Shown in pieces: positions 43,961 to 55,099 of a stretch of 64,000 bases of DNA. Within the stretch, counting starts at the first letter, position 1. Every line of letters starts with the position of its first letter. The notes beneath the pieces are model-generated. The model was not told the origin of the DNA and did not search any database. It was given only the letters and a program-made list of their open reading frames with translations. Where the stretch lies: assembly GCA_016648135.1 (NCBI GenBank), contig JADDOH010000178.1, positions 614,512 to 678,511 on the forward strand. Reading direction: 5' to 3'. Position numbers and translations under genes: made by a program. This stretch comes from Agrypnia vestita. Lineage: Eukaryota; Arthropoda; Insecta; Trichoptera; Phryganeidae.

Positions 43961-44396
43961 TATTACTTAGGTGTTTACCTTTTATGTAAACAAGTATTAT
44001 AATACTCGGTACATTCGTCAAAGTAAGAATGATGAAATCTCAACAAATGAAAATGTAAGTAGATATAGATTATTAAAAATATTTAATTATATTTACCTAC
44101 TACGTTATCTCTACTTCGAGTTTATTTTATTACTAACATAAATATTTTTAATAATCTATATTTTTGATTTTCTACAATGTAAACGCCAAATTCATCAATA
44201 ATATGTGTGGGTATATTTTATATTTAAAAAAATATATAATAATTTCGTACAGCCAATACCTACCTCCATCTTATATTAACTCTTTTAACGGGATGTAGTT
44301 TATAGAGAAAACTACATTTAAATAGTAAAATGTATCGGAGGGGTCTGGTACGCCCAGCAGCCGGGTAAGTTGTTGCTACGCCGCTGATAACGAGTT

Positions 44397-46359
44397 TTTA
44401 TGTTATTTTAATATGTCATAAATATTGGATACTAATTAGACTGTTGATTATTAATTATAGTTTTAAGAGACTTTTTTAAAATAAATAGTGAAAGTTATCA
44501 TACGTATTTGAACGCCGAGACATCAAAGTAATTATATTTTCGTACCTGCATTCGATGCCGCTTAGCTTGTACAGCAAAAATATATGACGGTTCATTGTAA
44601 TAATTTAAATAAATAAATTTAAATACGTCTTGTGTGACCAGTGGCACTGAACCATTTAAATAAAATAAATATTCACTTTGCTCCAATTATTTTGCTTACA
44701 TGTAGATGTCTACATGTAAACAAAATAATTCGGTTTAATTGTCTATGAAGAAATCATTCACTATTATCGACATGTTTTCCAAGGTTACAATTACTATTTA
44801 TTAAAATTATTATAAATAATAATAAATATAATAATATAAGTATATGTTCGAAACGCTTCGAACTAGGTCTAAAGTAAAAAAAATGCGAAGTATCGAAAAT
44901 CTAAAGACAATGTCGCCCCCAATATTGTTAACAATAACATATAAATTTTTTTGTAGAGCTAGCTGTTCATACACGGCGTTGCCCGGGTTTAGGATTTAGC
45001 TAAAAATAAGTTTGTGGGGACACACAAAGGTTCCATTGTATTGCAAAGTCAAATTTTTGATTCAAATCGGTTAAAAAGTGTAAATTTGTATTAAAATATT
45101 TGTATAACTGTATTTTTAGTCATATTTTAGCAATTCGTGCATTAATCTTAACATATAGATTTATGTCGGTCAGGACTTTTTTATCGAACTTTTTCAGTTC
45201 TACAACATCTCTATAGAAAGTATTTAAATATCTCTTACCGTTAAGGCAGCGTTCGTCAAAAACGAATTGCTCGACCATTTTTTCCTCGACTTTAGTTGTA
45301 AAATAGGTCAACATCAAAAACCCTTTTATTTTAATGAGAAATATATAGTTTATGTCCATCCTGAAAGTCCATTCAAAATATTGATGAAAGAATTTTTAAT
45401 ATAGGATGATAGTTTCGTAGATTACCTCCTACATCAAAACTTACAAATTTTACCTCTTTAAATTAGTATAGATGAGGCGTGCTCTAAAATAATATAATTA
45501 CAATTTAGATATATTTATTTGTCTTTCGCGAATGATGAAAGTATGAAAATATAGTTTTGAAATTTTGTTACCAGTTGATAGGTCAGGGCGGAGATATATA
45601 TTTTTTTAAATACATAGTTAAATACATTTTTCGTTCAGAATCGTTATTAAATATCACTGAAAACGTGCATGACGGTTTAATCGTTTGTTTTAAAATAATG
45701 TCTAAATGTTTATCTAAACGTTTACTTAACTTTGGATATTCTTGTGGGGGCTTTGCATATAACTTTCTATTAGCCAATGACACTTAAGTATTTGTTATGT
45801 ATGTATGCAATATTGATTCTTGCTCTGTCCCGCTATGTAACCATTTGTCCGCTTTTGTCTTTCTCTGTTACAAGTTCAGGATATGATTACAAAATTCAAT
45901 TCAGAAATAATAAACAATGACTTAGTAAGTAAGAATATATGCACCCACTGCGCAGTGTTTCATTTTGTAATCAAATTCCTCGGTAAAACTTACTGCGGGA
46001 ATTACACACACATACGTATCTTAATTATGTAGGTTTATATTTTATTCATAATTATTTTAGGATAAACTAAATAATCAAATTGCATGACCGCTTAAAATTA
46101 AAACATAGTTTCTCAAAAAATAATATAATCGTCTCATTATAATTAAATTATAAAGCTCCGTTATAAAATTAACTGTGTTAATTACAGTATAAAATTCTAA
46201 ATACATTGTTCTGTTTTGAATATTACAAAAAAAGATGAATCAATTAGAAATATATAAAAAAAAAATCGAAAAAATATGTTGTTACCTCCATAATACGAAC
46301 CAGAATTTTTTTCCGGCGAAAAACCCGGTGGTAACAAAATATTTATCTATACATCACTG
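44397..46359. other. No gene recognised; one perfect hairpin
   Basis: At 44685-44730 a 22-bp inverted repeat with a 2-nt loop, AATTATTTTGCTTACATGTA and its near-exact inverse. Frames at 45120-45359 and 45583-45787 (up to 79 codons) are AT-rich, occur on both strands and match no family I know. A TGCCCGGGTTT word near 44983 is reminiscent of common insect repeats. Confidence 0.4.
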
Positions 46360-46625
46360 TCCAAATTCAAGGATTTGATTTTTTTTTAAAATTGATTGTA
46401 TTTTGAAAAGTTTCTTTTCTTGAAATTGGTTTTGTGACAAAAATACATTATACAATTTAGGCAACTCTCAAGTATGTATACGGATGTCGTACCATGATGA
46501 TCGGTATTTTTATTTGACCCTTTGTTTTAAATCTAATAATAATACTTATAACAAAGTTGGATTTATTTATAAAATAATCCTTAGAAGTTTGGCATGGGGC
46601 GTTAATTTTGTATAATTTTGTAAGA
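46360..46625 (+). repeat. Repeat family H, copy 1
   Basis: CTTTTCTTGAAATTGGTTTT, then GTCGTACCATGATGATCGGT, GACCCTTTGTTTTAAATCTA and GTTTGGCATGGGGCG, in the same order and spacing as at 51303-51565. Confidence 0.7.
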
Positions 46626-47926
46626 AATGATTCTTTAAAATCTTGAAATATATCAACACATTCGGGTAGGTAAGGGGGTTGGGACGTTTTATCTTTAAGT
46701 CGTTAGATCCTTAGTTAGTTCATTATAAGTCGTATATAGTTAGTTAGTTATAAGTCGTTAGACCTGGAGATCGTATGGAGTCAAACTTGACAAAATTACG
46801 AAAAAATTGAAATATTTTGAGAGAAATATTATCACTTATATCTAATATAATAATTGTCAAAGAAATAGACTTTGAAACGTGGATCTAGAGTTAGAGAAAG
46901 TTCTTTATGTTGAATGAATGTACATTTGCATTGACTACAAATTTCGACGGTGTTCAAAGAATACTAGTAAGACTTTGATTTCTAGGTTTATTTACATTCG
47001 TTCAACCTACTTTCGTAATATATGTGGGTTTAGCTGTTTTACAATTCATTCATTCATACTTCACCTCACTCGAAAAGTCGTTGAGCCTTTGAGATCAACG
47101 TCCTAAAGAGATTTTGGGAAATTTTTTACACCACTCTTGATCTTAAAAATATTAGGTGGATTCTGGGGCAACGATCTATCAATTATTATTATTATTACAT
47201 ATAACAAAGTGCATAACATTTTTTTTACGAAGTTAAATTTATGTAATATTATGCACCGGTAAGTGGGTATCGAGGCCCTACTGAAAGTGAATAAATGGAT
47301 GCGATAATAAAACAATTCTATCATAATATTTCAGTGAATATTGCCAAAATACATTGGGAAGTATTTTTATAATACATTCTGAAGTTTTGTTTGTCATTCT
47401 TAATACTAATGGATAATCTTCAATTGAAAGAGCTTACAGAATTATTAAACGTTATTTTTATATTCCATAATGTCAATATTTACATACATATACAATATAT
47501 ACGTCAAAATAAAATCAACTTATCATAAATTGATAAGTAATAATAATTTTTATGAATCATATAAGGTGTACCAACAATAAAAACATCTGTTAAATCAAGC
47601 ACTATTTTCTAAGAGATTCGGTATTTTGTAAGTGTATGACTGAGAATGACTCAAATAAAAAAAGGTACTCGATTCTGTATGTATCTACGTTTATATGACG
47701 TTGTTCAAATTTATCTAAATTTATTTTATAATATATTTTTTAATTTTTCTTATAACAATATTTTTTTATTTCCATGTTTTATTTTATATGGCTTAATATG
47801 TACGTAGTTTGACATTAAAAATATTGTAGTATGTATAAAAACATTAGTCACTTCACAAGTTTTTCGTAATAAAATTTTTGCACTGTAATTTAAATTCCTT
47901 AATGTTAATTATATTTTAAAATCATT
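46626..47926. other. No gene recognised
   Basis: GTTAGTTAG and TAAGTCGTTAGA words recur at 46690-46765. The rest is AT-rich and unassigned. Confidence 0.35.
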
Positions 47927-47930
47927 ATAT

Positions 47931-48510
47931 TGTCACGTGCCGTGGCTGCGTAGGAATGAATCAAAACACTGGAAATTAATTAGCGATTTATTAAATAATG
48001 ATTATTAACTTAACGCTATTCTTTAAATTATACTTTTTCGCAGAATCTTACTTGTAAATGAACACTTCATTATCGCTGGGTAACACGTATTTGACATTCA
48101 CTAGAACATCTAGTTCTCGCTCGCAGTATTTATCTGGTTTATTTATTTCATCAATTAGGCACTTCACTCGATTATTCGATTTATTTATCGCTTCGATTCC
48201 CTCACGACTGGCCACACTGGACGTCGTCTGGCACGTACTTCGCGGCCGATTTTGCGCCTAACAACACGACCCTACTGCGCTGCGGATGCGACCGGCGTGC
48301 GGCGCCCTATTTATATCCGAAAATGCTGATATTTTCTTTCTTTATAGAAGTTTCCCGTTACTTCTCGGTTGAACTAGGCATTTATAGATGTTTCCTGAAG
48401 ATTGTAGATCACCCTAGATTGCTATAGGCCGTTTTTGATTATTCTATAGTGTTTGTTGTGTGACACAGGAGTTCGGACAGTGTGTAAATTATTTTCAGCG
48501 TCTCGTTACA
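47931..48510 (-). mobile_element. Solo LTR (Gypsy-type) with 4-bp target duplication
   Basis: The plus strand runs from TGTCACGTGCCGTGGCTGCG to TTTCAGCGTCTCGTTACA. On the minus strand it therefore begins TGTAACGAGACG and ends GGCACGTGACA, the TG...CA layout of LTRs. ATAT flanks it on both sides (47927-47930 and 48511-48514). The minus strand has a good TATA box (GATATAAATAGGGCGCC) and AATAAA signals further on. No internal retrotransposon follows on either side, so recombination between two LTRs has probably removed it. Confidence 0.8.
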
Positions 48511-48514
48511 ATAT

Positions 48515-50176
48515 CAAATAAAATTATAAAAAGAGGAATTTGAACCAGAATATTTTCGCAAAACATTAATAAATTAGACAGGAATCTACTCGTTAATTAT
48601 TGTGGACTAGATCTGTTATACTTTGTATTACATTACACTCTACTCAAAGTCGTAAACGCTACTCAAATTGCATGCACGATTCATTTAGAACACCCTGCCT
48701 ATCTGCTTATAAGTGGGTAAATGCGATATTTAATTATATGAATTAATTATCGCTTAGTGACTAAGCCTCAACTAATTATAAGCAGTTCACTTTGCGGTCC
48801 GTATCTGCGGTTAAATGATTGCTAGGTGGGAGTAACATCGACGAAGAGGCGAATCGAGCGCAACATCTGTACTTCTTATTGATGTAGTTAATATAAGTTG
48901 TGACAGGAGGGTTTTCTAATCAAGATCGTGCAAATATTCAACCTTAAGTGCTGTGGTGCAAAATAAAAAAGAGTATCAGGACGGTATTTGATTTTAAGCT
49001 CCTCCCTCTTTTTCTTTATATTAAAAATATTTTTCTTAATATTGGTAATTTCCTTATTTTTTCTTCTAATGGAATTATTTTTAAATCTAATCTGATAAGT
49101 AATGGAGGATTTCTCAGCAATCCGGATGTTTTACAGTAAATTGGACATTACGAGGTTCTAGAATAAATGGTAGAAATGCCGATTAAATTCGCGAAACGTC
49201 TGAAAACCCGAAACAGTATCCAAACGGGAAGACGCCATTGCGGAACACAGTTATTATATTTATTAATTTTTTTTAAGCCATAAAGTGTTTGCTTTCATTG
49301 AAATTTTTTTATATACTCGTATATTATGTTTTAATTTGCCTATGCAAAAGTTGTTTCCTTTATCAAATTTAAATATTGTATTTATTTATTACAAATCAAT
49401 TTGTAATAACCAATCTCCAAACAAGCGTCCAGTAAGACGCTTTTAGATCGAGGTTCTTATTTAATATTTTGAAAATAAAAAAATTATTCGTTAAAAAATT
49501 TATTTTCAATCGGCGATGAGGACTTTCGTTATGTTTTGTTAAGCAGTTGAATAAATATAAATACTGTTAAAAAGCATAAGGTTCCATATGGGGTGATAGA
49601 TACAGCCTTATTGCGCGGGTGTTACACAATAAACGCATGTCGTGTTACAAGTGGGTCAGGCACACACTGCACCCGATTACTTCAGCGCTAAACCCGCCAT
49701 ATGTTGTGAGAATAAATGTCATTGGAAAATAATCACCTGTGAAACGTGTTTAGCTCCTTAAATCGCCAATTAAAAAAAATAATTAAATAATTAGTGAAAA
49801 ACAGTTACACAATACGTTAATCGTATCCGAATAAATCTTAAGTAAGATCAGATTAATAAATCGTTAAACCGTTGCGATATTTCAACAATTGAAGCCTCAA
49901 GGAAGAAGTAGTTAATATGAGAATTATTCGATAAATGCAAAATGATTTTGTGGTGACATGATTAATATAATAAACGAGAATATACTTTGTTTACACCATT
50001 AATATTTAATATTAATTAATTAACTATTATTTACGATTTTATTTTTTAGTATACGTTGTATCCTGAAACTCGTTGAAAATGACAAATATTTTGTGTGTGA
50101 ATTTCATCCGTACATTAAATAGTTATTTTTAAGTCCCAGTGGTATACAAATCAAAACACATCTTCTGTATTCATAG
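48515..50176. other. No gene recognised
   Basis: AT-rich. A TACTTTGTTTACACCATTAA piece near 49985 resembles the retroelement 3' tail seen at 9855. Nothing else was assigned. Confidence 0.35.
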
Positions 50177-50453
50177 CTATTTTTTCTCCCTTTATATTAA
50201 CCCGTGGCGTCTGCTTGTCTTCTTGTCTGACGAAAAAAGTTTGGATCCATTTTAAACCCATTTCCCGTGATCCAATCGAGCTGAAACTTTGCAAGCAGAC
50301 TCGTGGCGATGATCAAGAAGATCTATCAAATTTATAGTATAATTTTGGATTTTTCAAATTTTTAATGGTTTTTTCATACAAGTTGTATGGAGATTCCGAC
50401 GCACAAGGTAGACACTAAACCAGAAAATGAGAAAGGGAGTATTGTAAAAACTT
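50177..50453 (+). mobile_element. Family A repeat, copy A4, internally deleted
   Basis: TTTTTTCTCCCTTTATATTA to GAGAAAGGGAGTATTGTAAA. The middle (the GCGGCCCGATAACGTCGCGG region) is missing and GGAGATTCCGACGCACAAGG appears near the right end. Confidence 0.8.
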
Positions 50454-50473
50454 CGTTTTTATGGGTTACTTTT

Positions 50474-50776
50474 TTACTCCCTTTCTATTTTAACTTGTAG
50501 CGTCTGCTTGCTTGTCTGTTGTAAAAACTTTGGATCGATTTTTAACTTTTCCCTTGATCCCATCGAGCTGAAACTTTTCAGGCAGACTCGTGGCGACGAT
50601 AAAAATGATCTCGCAAATTTTCGTTTAAAAAAATTAATAATTATAGTAAAATTTTGGATTTTTAGACATTTTTTATTACTTCCTTTCATAGCGTCGCCCG
50701 ACTCAAGCCCAACGCGTGGGGTGAGCGCCAAACCTTTTTCATCCAGTAAATGAGAAAGGGAGTATAATAAAAACCT
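50474..50776 (+). mobile_element. Family A repeat, copy A5, in tandem with A4
   Basis: TTTTACTCCCTTTCTATTTT to GAGAAAGGGAGTATAATAAA. Only TTTTTATGGGTTACTTTT separates it from A4, and the same word follows A5. Near the right end GCGTCGCCCGACTCAAGCCC is not seen in the other copies. Confidence 0.8.
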
Positions 50777-51302
50777 GGTATTTATGGGTTAGTTTTTACA
50801 TTTAAAATGCGAATAGAGAGTGAATGAATTTCAACAACAAAAAATTTGCGAAATATAAAATTTTATACGTTAATACACATTACAATATAAGAATAAACGC
50901 ACTATTTCTGTAAATCTAAATGATCTTTGACATCTAATTGATGACATTCTACTTAATTTATCTAAGTTTTCAGAACAAATTAAATTATCGCCAAATAATA
51001 GTAAGCTTATGTGAGCGCTGAAACAGCGCAATCTCGTAGAGTTAGTTACGGACATACTTACATGGAGAATTTTTAAAAATTTATTTATTTATACAGTAGA
51101 TACATGTGTTTTTTATAATGAATTGATTCTATATTATAACGTTTTTACAGACATTATACTTCCCATAATATGAGCCAAAGCTCCAGCTTATGGGAGGAGT
51201 ATTTACAAGCTAAATTAAAGTATAAAAATAATTAAAGTATAAAGTATAAAAGAAGAACTAAAGAATTAAAGTATAAAAAAGACATGTGGGCAATGTTACA
51301 AT
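50777..51302. repeat. Gap with family P copy 4 and a hairpin
   Basis: Family P-like GTGAGCGCTGAAACAGCGCA lies at 51011-51060. CTTCCCATAATATGAGCC and CCAGCTTATGGGAG near 51160-51200 are partly inverted. Tandem AATTAAAGTATAAA words occur at 51215-51280. Confidence 0.5.
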
Positions 51303-51565
51303 TCATCGTTGTCGAAAATCAAGGATAAACTGTTCGTATTTTGGAATGTTCCTTTCTTGAAATTTGTTTTGCGACAACAATGTATTGTACCATTTAACTC
51401 CCATAATGATGTTGTGCCATGGTGGTTCTTAAAGATGGTATCTTTATTTGTCCCTTTGTTCTATGTCTACTACTTATACAGTCTGAGGGGTGAGATTTAT
51501 TTATAAAATATTCTTTGTAAATTTGGCATAGGGAGTTTGTTTTCTATATTTTTGTGAGTGACGGT
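51303..51565 (+). repeat. Repeat family H, copy 2
   Basis: CCTTTCTTGAAATTTGTTTT, then GTTGTGCCATGGTGGTTCTT, GTCCCTTTGTTCTATGTCTA and TTTGGCATAGGGAG match 46401-46600 in order. The 65-codon frame here is part of the repeat. Confidence 0.7.
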
Positions 51566-52344
51566 ACATTGATTTATTGAAATATACTTACAGTAGGATA
51601 TTCTTACAGTAGGATATTTTGATATTCAAAGACAATAAGCTGCCGCCTAGCGTGCATTTCTCAAAGGTTTTTAGGATTCATCGCAATGTTAATATATAAT
51701 GTTATATGTTGGAGGCCAAGGTTCACAACGGGCTGTGGAGCCACTGATAGTGATGATGATATTACATATAAAACTGAGCTTTATTTTTGTCATGACTATA
51801 GGTAGTTTTAAGGGCTACAGTCAATGACTTCAAGTACTCGTAGAGGCCAAGTTCCGATTGTTTAAAAATAAATAAATTAAAAACTAAAAATACCAATTTA
51901 ACTAGTAAAAAATTACGATATAATCACGTAACAATGAATAAGTAATGAGTGGTTCATGTCTCACGATAGTATAAATTCATTTAAATATCTTCGTAATCAA
52001 TTATGCATTTTTTGTCAAAGGTTTGTGGCACCTAAACAAAAGGTGTTTCAGATACTTCCCCTCGTAATTTGACAGCAGTTTAAACATTTCGAAACGGCCA
52101 ATGTTTAGTAAACAAACTAACTTATAAAGTGCTAACGTCAGGTGTACACATGAACGCAGGTTAACACAATATCCGAATAGAAAATGTGGTCCAATATTTC
52201 GAAACGTTTTCATTCGTTTGATTATACATTATACATACACGAACGCCACATGCGGGAATGTAAAGTTAGAGAGAAGAAGGACCGTGGTGCACCTTTTTAC
52301 AAAAATAAAACTGCTAGTTGTTTAATATGTTTAATATATATAAC
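51566..52344. other. No gene recognised
   Basis: AT-rich; a TGATGATGAT run near 51750 could be the tail of a decayed LINE. Confidence 0.35.
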
Positions 52345-52450
52345 ACCCTGATGATGAAAAGGTATTTCTGAAACATGTAGGTGTAATTAATCAAATAATA
52401 TAAGTAGATTTATACAAATAATACAATCATTTTTTTTAATATGTAAGAGT
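52345..52450 (+). repeat. Penelope-like 3'-end motif, copy 1
   Basis: CCCTGATGATGAAAAGGTAT, then TTCTGAAACATGTAGGTGTA and ATTAATCAAATAATATAAGT. The homologous stretch at 60012-60115 follows a Penelope-like coding remnant. In translation the motif reads DDEKVFLKHVGVINQI. Confidence 0.6.
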
Positions 52451-53299
52451 TGACTTAAATTTTTAAGTTTTCGTAGCCCATTAATATTTGAAATTGCTTA
52501 ATTTAAAAGTAAAAAATCGGGCATACCATGTTTTGCCATCTACTTCAAAAATAATATGATAGATTTTCATAGATTAATTCTACCATAGTTAATTAACTAA
52601 TTCTATAATTAATGAAAATGTACTTTATTTTCACCACTTATAAATTGAAAATATCAATCATTATTTTGATATTAATAAGGGTTTACAAATATTACATACA
52701 AATTATACAGAAGTAGTTTGATAAATTATAAATTTTGGAAATAAAAAAAGTGTTAAAGGTAAATTGAATATTATAAATAACTAGGTCTTTTTACACATAG
52801 TTATCTTTTAAATTTGTTATCATGTTAGTGTTTAATTATTATTCATTTCCCATATATTTTTTTAAATATTTTTGTCTATTTGTTGTGCATGTTAATATTA
52901 ATTTGCAATATATAAGTGGTAAAAACAAAGTCAATTTTTATTAATTATGTTAACAATGACATCACAAAATGATTGTGCTCTTTTTGAAGAAGTAATTAAT
53001 GCTACTTTTTCTTGACGTTGCGTTGGTTGTTACAAAGTGTTTATGGTGAATAGTTTGCTATGTTTAATTAATGTAGATGAAGATTCAATTCAGAAGTAGC
53101 TTAAACGACGTTGAGTTATTTCGTCCACCAATAATTTCTATTTCCTGCTTTAAATCGCTGATTATCGCTTAAAACACAAAGAATATTGCAGATTAAACCA
53201 ACGAAAGAAAACATATAGACGTATGTTCAGTTCACCTGTGGTAAATGTGCGTATGTTTACGTGGGTGTGGCCATACAAATTTCGTTAAATAACCTCTTT
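52451..53299. other. AT-rich, mostly unassigned
   Basis: ACTTTATTTTCACCACTTAT at 52622 (minus orientation) matches 61140-61160 and suggests another retroelement tail. Confidence 0.35.
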
Positions 53300-53705
53300 A
53301 TCTATGGGTAGGTACTCCTGGTACCATTGTGGAGGAACTAGCCCCGCGGTGAAATCTAGCCGCACGCATGACCAATCAGAATCTGGATACGGGCATCGCC
53401 ACTCGACCGTCGAATGGTACCTCACCCTTCTGTCGGCAGTCGTAACCGACAAAAGTACTCTATGTTGTACTTGGCAACAAACATATAGTGTAATTTTACG
53501 ATTACATATTTCGAATAGTCCATTTTTTACGTGAAAATTTTAGGAAGTCGATATAGATAAATAAATAAATTTTTGGAAATCGAAACAACCTCCCCCCCAT
53601 GGTTTTAAAAATTTTGGGAACGAATGAAGAAATCTTCAAAGACTGAAAATTTTCTAGTAGTACATTTTCAAGAAGCAGGTCATAACAATTTTGTAGTACT
53701 GCAAT
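53300..53705. other. Unassigned, more balanced composition
   Basis: 53310-53480 is GC-richer and open for 76 codons on the plus strand, without a recognised motif. I do not call a gene. Confidence 0.3.
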
Positions 53706-53820
53706 AGTTCACTTCATTAATACTACAATTACTTCACTTCATTAATACTACAATTTTATTACTTCACTTCATTAGTACTACAATTAGTCCACTTCATGTA
53801 GTTTTTACTACAAATGCAGT
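53706..53820. repeat. Tandem repeat, about 25-31-bp unit
   Basis: TTCACTTCATTA(A/G)TACTAC plus AATT recurs at about 53708, 53732 and 53763, with a partial unit at 53788 (CCACTTCATGTAG). Confidence 0.85.
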
Positions 53821-54803
53821 GTACATACACTTTGTTGTCTTCAAACTGGTGAACGTGTGTGTGTTGTTGTCTTCATTTTGAAATGAAGTTTTTCCCTTCG
53901 CTACTTAACATCCTGTATCTCTGCCTATCCTGCAGTTGATTGTCACAAACATACATACAGTAAATACGCACTCAACATCATACATAAGAATGCATCTACG
54001 TCACGTGTCAAACGAGATTACGTTTCTCGCGGATGGACGTATTCTCTCAGCATCCCGCAACACACATTATCTCATGTTACTCATTATCCGCTAAACCATC
54101 ATCATCAACCGCTGAAGAATTGAGAAATGAAGGGCTATCTATGACTCTGACATTGCTGCGATTTTACATTACATTTACATCATTGCTGTTTTCAAATACT
54201 CGAAGTCGAGAAATGGGCTCGTACCACCGTAGATGTGATTAGAGCCAAAGAGAGAACAAAAAAGTTCTTTGAGTGGAGCCGCAGATCGCGTCCAGATGCA
54301 TTTTGCGTCGTTTGTCGACGTGCAAGAATTTTTGGTGCATTTTGGATGAAGTTCATCGGGGTTTTAGATATATTGGCCATTTTATAATTTTCGCTCCATT
54401 ACCGCTACACTCCGAGCCGTTCGCATGCTGATATGAGTGTTTATTGGCTCCGAGCTGATAGCTCTTTGCCTCAAACGCCACACTAATGACCAAGTAACGA
54501 GATCGAGTTAAACGATTGCGTGTTGACACACCACATTCAGACCGGTGCAGTTTCCGGATTGCTGGCCACAGTTCCCTAATCACTTTACAGTTTGCTTCCG
54601 GATCATGGAGAATCAGGTGCAATTTTAATCATATTTCATCAGGTAATTTTTAAGAATTGTATACTCCAAATTGCATTTTTTTTATTGGCAATACTCTGGT
54701 ACTTTAATTCGCACTGAATTGCCCGCTGGCTCATTTATCTGTCAAAACAAAAAAAATTCCGGCCGCGTTTTTATAACCGACTCGACTTCTCCAACTTTTC
54801 GGC
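53821..54803. other. Unassigned region, relatively GC-rich at 54190-54640
   Basis: The 54190-54640 part is balanced, not visibly repetitive, and has an 89-codon minus-strand frame (54353-54622) whose protein I do not recognise. It could be conserved non-coding DNA or a diverged exon. Confidence 0.3.
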
Positions 54804-54855
54804 GTTTTCCAGATCCTTTTAATGAATTTTAAAAAATCAGAAGGATCTGGAAAAC
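54804..54855. other. Perfect 15-bp inverted repeat
   Basis: GTTTTCCAGATCCTT at 54804-54818 and AAGGATCTGGAAAAC at 54841-54855, with an AT-rich 22-nt loop. The SINE at 54869 begins 13 bp later. Confidence 0.75.
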
Positions 54856-54868
54856 ATTACATTCTTAG

Positions 54869-55030
54869 TAGCTTGTTGGCGTAGTGTTTATGACTCTCGC
54901 CTAGTGATCCAGTGGTCAATGGTTCGAGTCCCATTGTAGGACACGCGTTTAGATTATTTTGAAAACAGTAATAATATTGATGTGAAACATACTGCGTGTT
55001 TGCATTCCTTTGCATTCCTATTAAAAAAAA
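54869..55030 (+). mobile_element. SINE family 1 copy
   Basis: TAGCTTGTTGGCGTAGTGTT, then CTCTCGCCTAGTGATCC, AATGGTTCGAGTCCC (B box) and ACAGTAATAATATTGATGTG. It ends in a short A-run. The middle of the body is partly deleted. Confidence 0.85.
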
Positions 55031-55099
55031 TCCAAATTATCAGGCTGTTTCGGAAACCCTGGATTATGTACAGTTCTTGTAGTTTAAGAATCTCTTTGC

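Larger units (their letters stand above)
43289..44388. mobile_element. hAT-like element with 8-bp target duplication, host of two insertions
   Basis: The left end CAGTGGCGTAGCTACCGCCG and the right end CGGGTAAGTTGTTGCTACGC plus CGCTG are inverted relative to each other over CAG(T/C)GGCGTAGC. The 8-bp direct repeat AACGAGTT flanks it at 43281-43288 and 44389-44396, with two extra bases (AT) at the right edge. An 8-bp duplication is the hallmark of hAT transposition. A SINE (43467-43648) and a foldback MITE (43711-43960) sit inside, leaving about 670 bp of original sequence. No transposase frame is visible, so it is non-autonomous or gutted. Confidence 0.78.

Noticed and set aside
45120..45787. 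A small two-exon gene on the minus strand
   Set aside because: The two frames are out of phase with no good splice sites between them, and mirror frames are open on the plus strand, as is usual for AT-rich DNA without stops.
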